Source of the DNA: Pseudomonas sp. FP2196 | GTDB lineage: Bacteria > Pseudomonadota > Gammaproteobacteria > Pseudomonadales > Pseudomonadaceae | Direction of reading: 5' to 3' | Assembly (NCBI RefSeq): GCF_030687715.1 | Contig: NZ_CP117445.1 | Location: 5,383,501-5,447,500, forward strand | DNA length: 64,000 nucleotides | Part shown: positions 53,533 through 62,322 of the stretch, in pieces | How positions within the stretch are numbered: position 1 is the stretch's first letter | Layout of the letters: every line of letters begins with the position of its first letter | Position numbers and translations under genes: made by a program | The notes under the pieces: generated by a model | The model's database searches: none | The model's input: only the letters and a program-made list of their open reading frames with translations | Told to the model about the DNA's origin: nothing

Positions 53533-53706
53533 ATGAACAAGATGTTACTTCCAGTACGAAGCTCCCGCAGAACACTTACAACCGTTGCGAACGACCTTGA
53601 TCACAAGGACTTACAACGTCCGTTTGACTCGACAGTCCATCCTGATAGCGCGCCTAAGGGGCTCGAACTGCGAACCAATCATCTGCCAGCACGGGCCATC
53701 GCATGA
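53533..53706 (+). CDS. 57-residue ORF overlapping the reverse transcriptase gene
   Basis: MNKMLLPVRSSRRTLTTVAN ... HLPARAIA, basic and without membrane segments. AAAGGA lies about nine bases upstream of the ATG, and its TGA overlaps the ATG of the reverse transcriptase gene (ATGA), so it is well placed to be translated and to couple translation to the next gene. No family known. It could be a small partner of the enzyme or a leader peptide. Confidence 0.5.
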   Translation: MNKMLLPVRSSRRTLTTVANDLDHKDLQRPFDSTVHPDSAPKGLELRTNHLPARAIA

Positions 53707-56700
53707 GTATTATTGATAAACGTTACGAGCGTTTGGGACCTTCTCTTGCGTTGCTGTCCGATGAGGCAGTGCTGGCTCAAGCATGGAAGAAGACTGATGC
53801 CTACATTCGTCGACATAACTGGTATGCAGACATTTTGGCCTTGGAGGAGGTATCACTATCTCTGCCGAAGACCCTAAAAAAATGGCAACTGCAGATATCC
53901 AGCGAAGATCACAGTTCCACATCTGATCTTCGCTTGGTACAAGCACCAAAAAATGGAGCGTGGCACTTCCCGTCCAAAGCTGATGGAGGGGGATGGGAAT
54001 TCAAACCTATCGATCAGAAGGACGGGGCGGCGAAAAACCACCCTGAATTGCGCCCACTTGCTCATGTATCCATTCGCGAACAGGTTATGACGTCTGCTGT
54101 CATGCTTTGTCTGGCAGATGCAGTAGAAACGTCACAAGGCAATACTGATCCATCGAGTTACATCAGTACAGCGCAAGCAAGGCAGCAAGTGTGCAGCTAC
54201 GGCAATCGGCTATTCTGTGATTGGATAAAAGAGTCCAGCAGCAAGCAACATGCGCGTTTTCGATGGGGCAATGCAACCGTTTACTCACAGTTTTTTACCG
54301 ACTATGAACGCTTTTTAGAACGCCCTGCGGAAGTTTGCCGAGAAGCGCTACCAAGTTTGCAAGACGAACGCCTATATGTAGTGAAACTCGACCTTGCCAA
54401 GTTCTATGACTGCATTGATCAAGCCGCCGTTGTAAAGCGCGCAAGTGTGCTTTACCGGCGTTATGCCGAAGAGTTTTCCATCCCTTACTCCATTGACGAG
54501 GCCAAGCCCTTCTGGAGCGCCGTAAGAAAAATAGTACAGTGGCAGTGGAGCGATACTGATAGGAAGAAGAACAATGATCTTAAGCTTGGTTTGCCCCAAG
54601 GGTTGGTAGCGAGCGGCTTCTTGGCGAATGCCTATATGCACAAATTCGATAAGCTGATGATGAGGAAAGTACGTGTAGGCACTGAAAAACGCATAAATAA
54701 TATTCGAACGCCTTTCAGACTCCTAGACTATTGCCGTTATGTGGACGATATGCGGCTTGTAATCGCCATACCAAACGAAATCGCGCAGGAGTTATCGCTT
54801 GACACTCTCGCAGGAGAGATGAGCGAATATGTAAATATTATCTTGGGACACTGTTACATAAACAACAAACTGAATACTAAGAGAGAAAAATCGGAAGCCG
54901 TAGCTTGGGAAGACTTTGCGGTTCAGGGAAGTACATCTCGTTTTATGCGAGGCGTAAATGGGCAAATAAGCACTGCGCCTGATCCTGCCACTTTACTGCA
55001 AGCCACAGGAAGCCTAGATCATTTACTTTGGTTAGCAGACGCTATTAACGATTCCAGCGATGTCGACGAAAACCCTCTGGCACTGGCACGTATTTCGCTG
55101 CCTCAAGCAGATGTGCGAGACGACACCGTTAAACGATTTGCAGCTAACCGACTGCGCCAAGTTCTGCGTATGCGTCGCAGCATGGCAGATCCTGAGTTAC
55201 CTGCTGAGGATGCGCTGACCAATGTAGATGTCAGTGAGCGGCAAGCGCTTGATCATGAAATGGAAACGATAGCTCGGAAGCTAATCGCATGCTGGTCGCG
55301 CAATCCAGCTCTAACCAGTGTACTGCGCTGCGGGCTCGATATATTCCCTTCATCAGAACTACTAAACCCTGTTCTCCAAGCTTTAAAACTTAAGTTAAAA
55401 CTCAAGACGCCAACACCAGAGAAAGCCGTCGCCATATTTGTACTTTCAGATCTCTTTCGAGCTGGAGCGGTAGAAACGGGTTTGCATCGCCCAGAAAGCT
55501 ATCCTGAGTCGGCCGATATCTACGGATACCGAAGAACATTGCTGCAGGCGGCCTTGGAGACGGTTGGAGATAAGAGCCTCCCTTGGTACCTTCACCAACA
55601 AGCGGCGCTGTTTCTTGCCGTCATGCAGCATCCGACGACCCTGCTGCCAGGGCGTCAATTGGCATCCTATCGCGCTCTTCATGATGCTCTGCGTCTAGTT
55701 CCTCCCCCTACTACTAAAACGCATGCAACCCTGACTGCTGGCTTACTTGCGATGCGAATTAGCGGGAAACGCGACACGTTTGTTATATGGCTGGGAAATT
55801 GGTTGCAGAGCCTACCGACCAAAACGGCCAATGCGTTGATTGATGACATCGCGATGATTGAACCAGCAGTGTTAAGCGAAATGCACGATGGGTGGAAAAA
55901 CAATGAGAGCGCGAAATGGTTGGAGCATTTGGACAGCTATTGCACGTTCGGCCCCGCTCAGGAAGCATCGGAGCGACTGCATGATTGGCCAAGCGGTAAA
56001 CGTTCTCTGTATTCAGTCGTTAGCCATCCTGAGAACCCGTTTGTTCAGGAAAATGCATTACTAAAGCTAGGAGCAGAGCTCCTGAAGGCAGAACATTCCA
56101 GTTGGCTGGATCAAGACGGACTGTGTTTGAATTCGCTATCGGTCGAGTGTAGTGATTGGAGCAAGATTCAGCATCCGGATATTAAACTGATTCTGACTGT
56201 AAAATCGCCGAGCAAGGTCGCACACCCATGGAATTTAACGCCTTCTTGGTGCTTAGAAGAAATGGCATGGGCCTATCGCTTAGGCCGACTCTTGCGCTCC
56301 GCCATCATTGGAGAAGATGATTTTACTACAAGGTTTTACCCTCAACGCGAGGAAGTATTTGACCGTTATCGCGGCCTTCAAAGTAGTTGGTACAAGCGTC
56401 GTATGGGCCTGATGCCGCTTAGTGGCGGTTTAGGTGAAGAACCAACTCCCATATCGCCGTGGCTAAATGAATTGGTGATGCGTCTTTTGCAGTGGCCTGG
56501 TCTTGAGATCAAGCGAAGTGAAGGCGATGCATTCTCCGACATGCGTCGACCGGGAGATTTACTCAGGCTTTTTAAAGAGCGTTTAGCTACGCAAAGCCGC
56601 ATATACGGCAGACAGTCCAATCTTCCAGGATACCTGTTGCCAGTAGACCGCTCTACAGGCACCAACTTGCGAGAATTCAAAGTTGCACTGGTACAAACAC

Positions 56701-57542
56701 TGCTGCCCCGTGACACTGACTTCTCTAACGCCGACCCTTTGATGTGGACCACGGCTTACAGATCCAGGCATCGAGCACACCTCGCTGCTATGTGCCGACT
56801 GCTAGGACAACAACTCACTGCAAGTCGTTATGCGAATCGCAAGGCTTCCCTGCAGAAGAAAAACCAATTGGATCTGATTGTCTTTCCTGAACTAGCTATT
56901 CATCCCGATGACATGTGGCTACTTGAACGGCTTTCAGATAGCACCGGAGCAATAATTTTTGCAGGCCAGACCTTTGTAGAGCATCCCTACCTGAAAAAGC
57001 CAATTAACCGTGCTGTGTGGCTTCTACGTCAGGAAAGCGTGACAGGCAGACAAATCATCCGGGCCTATCAGGGCAAACAGCACGGTATTCCATGGGAGCT
57101 ATCAGCCGGCGTTGAGGGCCATCGTCCATATCAGGTAATAGTGGAGCTTACGGATAAATCAGGTGACAAAGCGAATATCACGGGAGCGGTTTGCTATGAC
57201 GCTACCGACCTCAAACTTGCTGCGGATATGCGCGACATCAGTGATGGCTTTGTTATCGCAGCCTTGAACAAAGACATTGGCACCTTCGATACCATGACGA
57301 CAGCTCTGCAATTTCATATGTATCAGCCAATTATGCTCGCGAACACCGGCCAATTTGGCGGCTCCAATGCCCAGGCTCCCTACAAGGCACATCATGAAAG
57401 ACAGATTGCACACGTACACGGCAACAATCAGGCAGTTATTAGTATCTTCGAGGTAGATTTGACTGCGTTTAAAAATACCAAGAAAGCTAGCATCCCAACC
57501 GAGAAAAAAGGCGCGCCAGCTGGTTACATGGGACGATTATAG
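53703..57542 (+). CDS. Defence reverse transcriptase-nitrilase fusion (DRT type 1, UG1)
   Basis: 1279 residues. The RT domain is at about 200-420: motif A VVKLDLAKFYDCID (Asp230), GLPQGLVASGFLANAYMHKF as motif B, YCRYVDDMRLVI as motif C (Asp348-Asp349) and a D-like YINNKLNTKREKS. After a long helical middle region the last 240 residues form a carbon-nitrogen hydrolase: Glu1063 in VFPELAIHP, Lys1125 in GKQHGIPWE and Cys1164 in AVCYDATDL give the E-K-C triad. RT fused to nitrilase is the hallmark of DRT type 1 antiphage systems. How the activities work is not known from sequence. It shares an ATGA with the small ORF upstream and ends the island cargo. Confidence 0.9.
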   Translation: MSIIDKRYERLGPSLALLSDEAVLAQAWKKTDAYIRRHNWYADILALEEVSLSLPKTLKKWQLQISSEDHSSTSDLRLVQAPKNGAWHFPSKADGGGWEFKPIDQKDGAAKNHPELRPLAHVSIREQVMTSAVMLCLADAVETSQGNTDPSSYISTAQARQQVCSYGNRLFCDWIKESSSKQHARFRWGNATVYSQFFTDYERFLERPAEVCREALPSLQDERLYVVKLDLAKFYDCIDQAAVVKRASVLYRRYAEEFSIPYSIDEAKPFWSAVRKIVQWQWSDTDRKKNNDLKLGLPQGLVASGFLANAYMHKFDKLMMRKVRVGTEKRINNIRTPFRLLDYCRYVDDMRLVIAIPNEIAQELSLDTLAGEMSEYVNIILGHCYINNKLNTKREKSEAVAWEDFAVQGSTSRFMRGVNGQISTAPDPATLLQATGSLDHLLWLADAINDSSDVDENPLALARISLPQADVRDDTVKRFAANRLRQVLRMRRSMADPELPAEDALTNVDVSERQALDHEMETIARKLIACWSRNPALTSVLRCGLDIFPSSELLNPVLQALKLKLKLKTPTPEKAVAIFVLSDLFRAGAVETGLHRPESYPESADIYGYRRTLLQAALETVGDKSLPWYLHQQAALFLAVMQHPTTLLPGRQLASYRALHDALRLVPPPTTKTHATLTAGLLAMRISGKRDTFVIWLGNWLQSLPTKTANALIDDIAMIEPAVLSEMHDGWKNNESAKWLEHLDSYCTFGPAQEASERLHDWPSGKRSLYSVVSHPENPFVQENALLKLGAELLKAEHSSWLDQDGLCLNSLSVECSDWSKIQHPDIKLILTVKSPSKVAHPWNLTPSWCLEEMAWAYRLGRLLRSAIIGEDDFTTRFYPQREEVFDRYRGLQSSWYKRRMGLMPLSGGLGEEPTPISPWLNELVMRLLQWPGLEIKRSEGDAFSDMRRPGDLLRLFKERLATQSRIYGRQSNLPGYLLPVDRSTGTNLREFKVALVQTLLPRDTDFSNADPLMWTTAYRSRHRAHLAAMCRLLGQQLTASRYANRKASLQKKNQLDLIVFPELAIHPDDMWLLERLSDSTGAIIFAGQTFVEHPYLKKPINRAVWLLRQESVTGRQIIRAYQGKQHGIPWELSAGVEGHRPYQVIVELTDKSGDKANITGAVCYDATDLKLAADMRDISDGFVIAALNKDIGTFDTMTTALQFHMYQPIMLANTGQFGGSNAQAPYKAHHERQIAHVHGNNQAVISIFEVDLTAFKNTKKASIPTEKKGAPAGYMGRL

Positions 57543-57780
57543 ATGCGCCAAGGACCGCTCATCACGGGAGTTTTCTGCTTGGCGAACGCAAGCCAAGACA
57601 GTGAGTAGGCGTCCGGCCTTGTGAAGCAAGTCCTATCCGCCAATGAGGTTAGAATGGTGCTCACATTATTGAATGTGAGTACCATCGTCCTGATTTCTGG
57701 ATCAAGGAAATGTATCGTCCAGATGCCTACTCAAATACTCATACCTGCGAGCTGACCAACAGGTGTTACGCACAGCGTCA

Positions 57781-57804
57781 ATGGGGGGACAAATGGGGGG
57801 ACAA
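57781..57804. repeat. Right copy of the 24-bp repeat
   Basis: Exact copy of 34979-35002, again two ATGGGGGGACAA units, in the same orientation, 58 bases before the right attachment repeat. Confidence 0.75.
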
Positions 57805-57862
57805 AATGTCACCTTGCCAAAAAACACAGTAAAATAAGGCCAAAACCAAACAATAACGCCGC

Positions 57863-57882
57863 CCACAAGCCGGCTTTTTAAT
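57863..57882. repeat. Right attachment-site direct repeat of the island
   Basis: CCACAAGCCGGCTTTTTAAT, identical and in the same orientation as 34841-34860. The bases before it differ from the left copy, so the hairpin here is weaker. It marks the probable right boundary. Confidence 0.75.
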
Positions 57883-58052
57883 GCCTGCTGGAAAGTGCCC
57901 AGGTCAGCCGCTCGACACATGATAGAGCCATGAAACAGCGGCTTACGTTTTCACGGCACCAGCACTAACTCTCGAAGGCATCCTCAGCGAGCGTTAATTT
58001 ATACTCGCCCACCGGTCAGTTCAAAAACACCCATCAGCACAGGGATGCGCCC

Positions 58053-58973
58053 ATGTCTGTTCCAACCTACGATCAGTTCATCGAACCGATCCTGCGGTTT
58101 CTCGCCTCCAAATCTGAAGGTGTACCCGCACGGGACGCCCACGAAGCCGCAGCAAAAACGATGCAACTGACCGAGGCACAGCGTGAAGAACAGCTCGCGA
58201 GTGGGCAGTTCACCTACAAGAACCGATCAGGCTGGGCGCACGATCGTCTCAAGCGTGCCGGTCTTTCGAGCAGTGCCAAACGCGGGTATTGGAAATTGAC
58301 CGATGCAGGCGCGCAGTACGCCAAGGAGCATGCATTTCCACTGTCGGCCAAGGACGTGGAGCATTTAGCAATCGGCTACATGAATGTGAAGCTGAAAGTC
58401 GCGCCTGATGCCGAGCCACTGGATGACCAACCAAATGTGGAGCCAGATCTGGCCTCTGCCACAGAAAGCCCGGACGACCGACTTGAGCGAGCGCTAAAAG
58501 AATTGCGCGATGCCACGGCGGCCGACCTTTTGGATAACTTGCTGCAAGTCAGCCCCAACCGCTTCGAAGTGATCGTGCTGGATGTGCTTCATCGCCTGGG
58601 TTACGGCGCCAGTCGCAATGATCTGCAACGTGTCGGCGGTTCCGGTGATGCCGGCATCGACGGCATTATCTCGCTCGATAAATTGGGGCTGGAGAAGGTT
58701 TACGTTCAGGCCAAGCGTTGGCAGAACACGGTTGGCCGCCCTGAACTGCAGGCGTTCTACGGAGCGCTCGCGGGGCAAAAAGCCAAGCGCGGCGTTTTCA
58801 TCACTACGTCCGGCTTCACAGCGCACGCTGTCGACTTCGCCAAATCGGTGGACGGGATTGTGTTGGTAGACGGCACGCGGCTGGTGCATCTGATGATGGA
58901 TCATGAGGTGGGCGTGACATCGCGTTTGTTGCGGTTGCCGACGCTGGATCGCGATTACTTTGATGAGGAATGA
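58053..58973 (+). CDS. mrr: Mrr-family restriction endonuclease
   Basis: 306 residues. The N-terminal Mrr_N winged helix has TYDQFIEPILRFLASKSEGV and GWAHDRLKRAGLSSSAKRGYWKLTDAG (in part). The C-terminal catalytic domain has RFEVIVLDVLHRLGYG, GGSGDAGIDGII and VYVQAKRW, the D...QxK nuclease site of Mrr, then GALAGQKAKRGVFITTSGF. Mrr enzymes cut DNA with foreign methylation (type IV). Note that a resident cytosine methyltransferase lies 15 kb away, so its specificity must differ. It lies just outside the right repeat and has core-like GC. Nothing shows linkage to darTG beyond proximity. Confidence 0.93.
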   Translation: MSVPTYDQFIEPILRFLASKSEGVPARDAHEAAAKTMQLTEAQREEQLASGQFTYKNRSGWAHDRLKRAGLSSSAKRGYWKLTDAGAQYAKEHAFPLSAKDVEHLAIGYMNVKLKVAPDAEPLDDQPNVEPDLASATESPDDRLERALKELRDATAADLLDNLLQVSPNRFEVIVLDVLHRLGYGASRNDLQRVGGSGDAGIDGIISLDKLGLEKVYVQAKRWQNTVGRPELQAFYGALAGQKAKRGVFITTSGFTAHAVDFAKSVDGIVLVDGTRLVHLMMDHEVGVTSRLLRLPTLDRDYFDEE

Positions 58974-59158
58974 GTTCAGGAGTTTTGCTGCTTGACCCTG
59001 CTAACCCATTTCCACATTGGGCTTGTGGTCAAAAGTGATAGCACATCAGAATCACAATGACTGTTCTACCAACCCCCACGGATCGAGGGTTACATCAGCG
59101 CGGGGCAAGGCCGGAACTGAATCCAGTTTAGGTTGATGTGCAGGTCAAGGAGACCACT

Positions 59159-59737
59159 ATGTCGGACGTTAAAAGCATCAAGGATCAGAAGCTTCTTTAC
59201 CACCTCACTTCGGTTGAAAACCTGGATGGCATTTTCAAGGAAGGCCTTAAACCTCGTGCAGGTCTCTCTGGTTTCAAAGATGTCGCGGATGTGGACATCC
59301 TGAAAAAACGACAAGTTCTGCAGCTTGATCATTACGTCCCCTTCCACTGGTTTGCGAAAAACCCATTTGACGGAAGCGTCCAGCGTAGCAGGCCTGACAC
59401 CCAGTTTGTGCTGATTTCTGTTTACAGATCTATTGCCAAGCAAAACGGCTGGAAAGTCATTCCCCGACACCCTTTAGCAGGCGACTCGATACAGCTACTC
59501 GAATATGAAAAAGGTTTCGAAGCCATCGAGTGGGATGTCATGAGCAGTCGGGAATATCTTGATCCACATTGCAAAAGCATCTGCATGGCCGAATGTCTCG
59601 CGCCAGGGGTTGTTAAACCTGAAATTTTCTTCAACATCTTCACTCCAAGCGAGGAAGTCGAAGCACTTTGCTTGGCTAAGTTGAAGGCAGCCGATGTTAA
59701 TGTGCAAACCAGTGTGAACCAGAGAATGTTTTATTAA
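59159..59737 (+). CDS. DarT-like DNA ADP-ribosyltransferase homologue (first of two)
   Basis: 192 residues from the ATG at 59159 with AAGGAG seven bases upstream. Pieces shared with the DarT (DUF4433) fold are LLYHLTSVENLDGIFKEGLK, DVADVDILKKRQVLQLDHYVPFHWF (written in part), KVIPRHPL and SICMAECLAPG, in which the Glu takes the place of the catalytic Glu of DarT (YQAEALV in the next gene). Identity to the next protein is low, so this is a separate lineage. Its stop overlaps the next ATG. It may be a second toxin controlled by the same DarG or a modifier of it. Confidence 0.7.
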   Translation: MSDVKSIKDQKLLYHLTSVENLDGIFKEGLKPRAGLSGFKDVADVDILKKRQVLQLDHYVPFHWFAKNPFDGSVQRSRPDTQFVLISVYRSIAKQNGWKVIPRHPLAGDSIQLLEYEKGFEAIEWDVMSSREYLDPHCKSICMAECLAPGVVKPEIFFNIFTPSEEVEALCLAKLKAADVNVQTSVNQRMFY

Positions 59738-60381
59738 TGAACTACACCAGCCTGAATCCAGAGAAAGCGCTGATTTGGCGTATCGTCCATCGCGATAACC
59801 TGCCCTGGATTCTGGACAACGGTCTGCATTGCGCAAACTCGGAAGCACAGGCACCTCAGTACGTGAATATCGGTAACGTCGACTTGATCGACAAGCGTCG
59901 TTCCCGTCAGGTGCCTATCGCACCCGAAGGTGTTTTGGCCGACTACGTGCCCTTCTATTTCACGCCCTTCTCGGTGATGATGCAGAACATTCACTCTGGG
60001 TGGAGTGTTCAGCAGCGCAGCAATGACGAGATCGTGATTCTGGTCTCAAGCCTGTATCGCGTTGAAGAGCTCGGCCTACCGTTTGTCTTCACAAACGCGC
60101 ACGCCTATCCGAGTTGGACAAACTATTACAGCGATCTGGCGAATCTCGACCAGATCGATTGGTCTATCCTTCAACGGCGCGACTTCAAGCGCGATCCTGA
60201 TGATCCTCGCAAAATGGAGCGTTATCAGGCTGAGGCGCTGGTCCACCATCACCTACCGATTACGGGGCTACTGGGCATCATGTGCCACACCGATGCAATG
60301 AAAGCACGCATAGAAGCAGACGTCGCCGCTAGAGGCCTGACGCTGACTGTCCATGCGCGCCCCAAATGGTATTTCCAATGA
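59737..60381 (+). CDS. darT: DarT2-type DNA ADP-ribosyltransferase toxin
   Basis: 214 residues. DarT transfers ADP-ribose from NAD to thymidine in single-stranded DNA and stops replication; in phage defence it is released on infection. Close match to the E. coli DarT2 pattern: [38 protein letters not shown] (conserved Arg), [45 protein letters not shown] (catalytic Glu) and the C-terminal HARPKWYFQ. It overlaps the darT-like gene before it by one base and darG after it in an ATGA. Confidence 0.92.
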   Translation: MNYTSLNPEKALIWRIVHRDNLPWILDNGLHCANSEAQAPQYVNIGNVDLIDKRRSRQVPIAPEGVLADYVPFYFTPFSVMMQNIHSGWSVQQRSNDEIVILVSSLYRVEELGLPFVFTNAHAYPSWTNYYSDLANLDQIDWSILQRRDFKRDPDDPRKMERYQAEALVHHHLPITGLLGIMCHTDAMKARIEADVAARGLTLTVHARPKWYFQ

Positions 60382-61463
60382 TCAGATTCACCCAAGGCAA
60401 CCTGCTGGAAGCCAAAACCGAAGCCCTCGTCAACACGGTGAATACCGTGGGCGTGATGGGCAAGGGCATCGCATTGATGTTCAAAGAACGCTTCGCGCAG
60501 AATTACCGTCTCTATGCAGCAGCGTGTAAGGCGAAGGAAGTAGAAACCGGCAAGATGCACGTGACGGCCACCAATGAACTCGATGGCCCTCGCTGGATCG
60601 TGAACTTCCCAACCAAACGCCATTGGCGTTCTCCGTCGCAAATGGCGTGGATAACTGAAGGCTTGCATGATCTACGTAGGTTTCTGCTAGAGAACGACGT
60701 GAAATCTGTCGCCGTCCCGCCTCTGGGTGCTGGTAACGGCGGTTTGAAGTGGCCTGAAGTCCGTGAGCAAATTGTCGAAGTGTTGGGTGACCTGGACGCA
60801 GATGTCTTGGTATTCGAGCCCTCGAATCAGTATCTGAACGTCGCCAAACGTTCGGGCGTAGAAAAGCTCACGCCAGCCCGCGCTCTTATCGCCGAACTGG
60901 TTCGTCGCTACTGGGTTTTAGGCATGGAGTGCAGTCTGCTGGAGATCCAGAAGCTGGCCTGGTTTCTCGAACGTGCTATCGAGCAATTGCCGGGTACCGA
61001 GAACCCTCTGAACCTGAAGTTCGTTGCACATAAATATGGCCCATACGCCAACCGCCTGGAACACCTGCTTGATAACCTTGATGGCAGCTATCTGCATTGT
61101 GACAAGCGCATCAGCGACGCTGGCATTAGTGACGTGATCTGGTTTGATCAAGAGCGCAAAGCGTTTTTGCAGACGTATCTCAAGACCGAGGCCAAGGAAT
61201 ACTCGCAAGCCTTGGAGCGCACGGCCCAATTGATTGACGGTTTTGAATCGCCATTCGGTATGGAGCTATTGGCCACGGTTGATTGGCTGTTGAGCCAGGA
61301 AGGGGTATCTGCGACTGTTCCTGCCGTGCGCGATGCATTAAAGCAGTGGGACGGTGGCACCGGAGCTGCGGCTCGCAAGAGCAAACTGTTCGATGATCAA
61401 GCTCTTGAAATTGCGCTCAAGCGCCTGACCTCCAGCAGTTTCCGACCTGAATTAGCGGCCTGA
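60378..61463 (+). CDS. darG: DarG macrodomain antitoxin
   Basis: 361 residues from the ATG at 60378 ([10 protein letters not shown]). The macrodomain at about 1-155 has [20 protein letters not shown] and [18 protein letters not shown], the ADP-ribose pocket that removes the modification from DNA. The C-terminal region (about 170-360: [40 protein letters not shown]) is the DarT-binding domain found in DarG2. Last gene of the three-gene unit, translationally coupled to darT, so the antitoxin is always made with the toxin. Confidence 0.93.
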   Translation: MIRFTQGNLLEAKTEALVNTVNTVGVMGKGIALMFKERFAQNYRLYAAACKAKEVETGKMHVTATNELDGPRWIVNFPTKRHWRSPSQMAWITEGLHDLRRFLLENDVKSVAVPPLGAGNGGLKWPEVREQIVEVLGDLDADVLVFEPSNQYLNVAKRSGVEKLTPARALIAELVRRYWVLGMECSLLEIQKLAWFLERAIEQLPGTENPLNLKFVAHKYGPYANRLEHLLDNLDGSYLHCDKRISDAGISDVIWFDQERKAFLQTYLKTEAKEYSQALERTAQLIDGFESPFGMELLATVDWLLSQEGVSATVPAVRDALKQWDGGTGAAARKSKLFDDQALEIALKRLTSSSFRPELAA

Positions 61464-61476
61464 GTGATGACAGGAT

Positions 61477-61503
61477 AATTGGGCAGCAACCCGCAGCCCA
61501 ATT
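61477..61503. terminator. Hairpin between convergent darG and yfaP
   Basis: AATTGGGC (61477-61484) and GCCCAATT (61496-61503) with an 11-base loop sit just between the two converging stop codons. Likely shared terminator. Confidence 0.65.
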
Positions 61504-61506
61504 CCC

Positions 61507-62319
61507 TCACGGATAACTAAACGACTTCACCAACGTCAACTCCCCCGCCGTCCGCATCGGGATCAAAAAAGTCTCCATCTTCTCGCTCGGCGTGCCTTCT
61601 TCGGTAATCACCGTCACCTGCGCCGTCGTCAGCGCCTGCACCGCATCGGCTTCGCCATCTTCATCACTGCGATAACCCCCACCAAAGTAATTCACATACA
61701 CCAGATACTGCCCCTTGATCGGCGCCGGCATGGCGAAGATTTCCGGGCCGTAGCCGGTGGTGACGTCGACGTCGAGAGCGGCGCCGTTGGCGGCGGTACG
61801 GTTGCCGTACCAGATGTGCGCGCCGTCAGGGGTGACGAGGTGCAGGTCGAGGTCGGTGCCGTCGCTGTCCCAGGCCAGCAGGACGCGCAGTTTGGCCGGG
61901 GTGGCGCCGCCGCTGGTGTTGAGGAATTGGGTACGGTGGCGTTGCTTGCCGTCGGGGCTGCGCACTTCAACGCTGTTGCTGCCGTTGGGGAAAGAAAACG
62001 GGCGGTCGAAGCGGCCGCTGTCGTCGATTTTCAGCGGCATGCTGACGCCGTTGACGATCAGTCGGCCGGGCTCTTTGCTTTTGGGTGTGGCTTTGATTTC
62101 GCCGCTGATGCGTGCGGTGTTGGCCTGGCCGATCGGGGTGTTCACCGATGAGGCTGGGTAGTTGACGGTCTGGCGGAAGCTTTCGCCCTCGCCTTCGGGC
62201 GCGCCGCTGCGCCAGCCGCCGACCGGGGTGTCGAGTTTGACGCTGTCAGCGGCGATGGCCGGCGAGACCGCGGTCAACGTGCAGAGCAACAGCAAGACCT
62301 GTGGATAACGGAGTGTCAT
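61507..62319 (-). CDS. YfaP-like exported protein (DUF2135)
   Basis: 270 residues with a signal peptide (MTLRYPQVLLLLCTLTAVSP ... IAA). The C-terminal DUF2135 part has LRVLLAWDSDGTDLDLHLVTPDG, HIWYGNRTAANGA and YLVYVNYFGGG (sequences given in part). The middle part looks like an Ig-like domain. In E. coli and pseudomonads this family lies with yfaQ and an alpha-2-macroglobulin gene (mag cluster in P. aeruginosa), thought to act in envelope defence against proteases. Last gene of the operon; it starts 3 bases after yfaQ ends. Confidence 0.85.
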   Translation of the reverse strand: MTLRYPQVLLLLCTLTAVSPAIAADSVKLDTPVGGWRSGAPEGEGESFRQTVNYPASSVNTPIGQANTARISGEIKATPKSKEPGRLIVNGVSMPLKIDDSGRFDRPFSFPNGSNSVEVRSPDGKQRHRTQFLNTSGGATPAKLRVLLAWDSDGTDLDLHLVTPDGAHIWYGNRTAANGAALDVDVTTGYGPEIFAMPAPIKGQYLVYVNYFGGGYRSDEDGEADAVQALTTAQVTVITEEGTPSEKMETFLIPMRTAGELTLVKSFSYP

Positions 62320-62322
62320 GGT

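Larger units (their letters stand above)
57543..58052. other. Right end of the island: hairpin, repeats, no gene
   Basis: No gene I can support. It holds a near-perfect 14-bp inverted repeat (57654-57667 and 57672-57685, one mismatch, ATGGTGCTCACATT on the left), probably the transcription terminator of the reverse transcriptase gene. The 24-bp and 20-bp right-end repeats follow. The part after 57883 belongs to the flank and leads to the Mrr gene. Confidence 0.6.
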
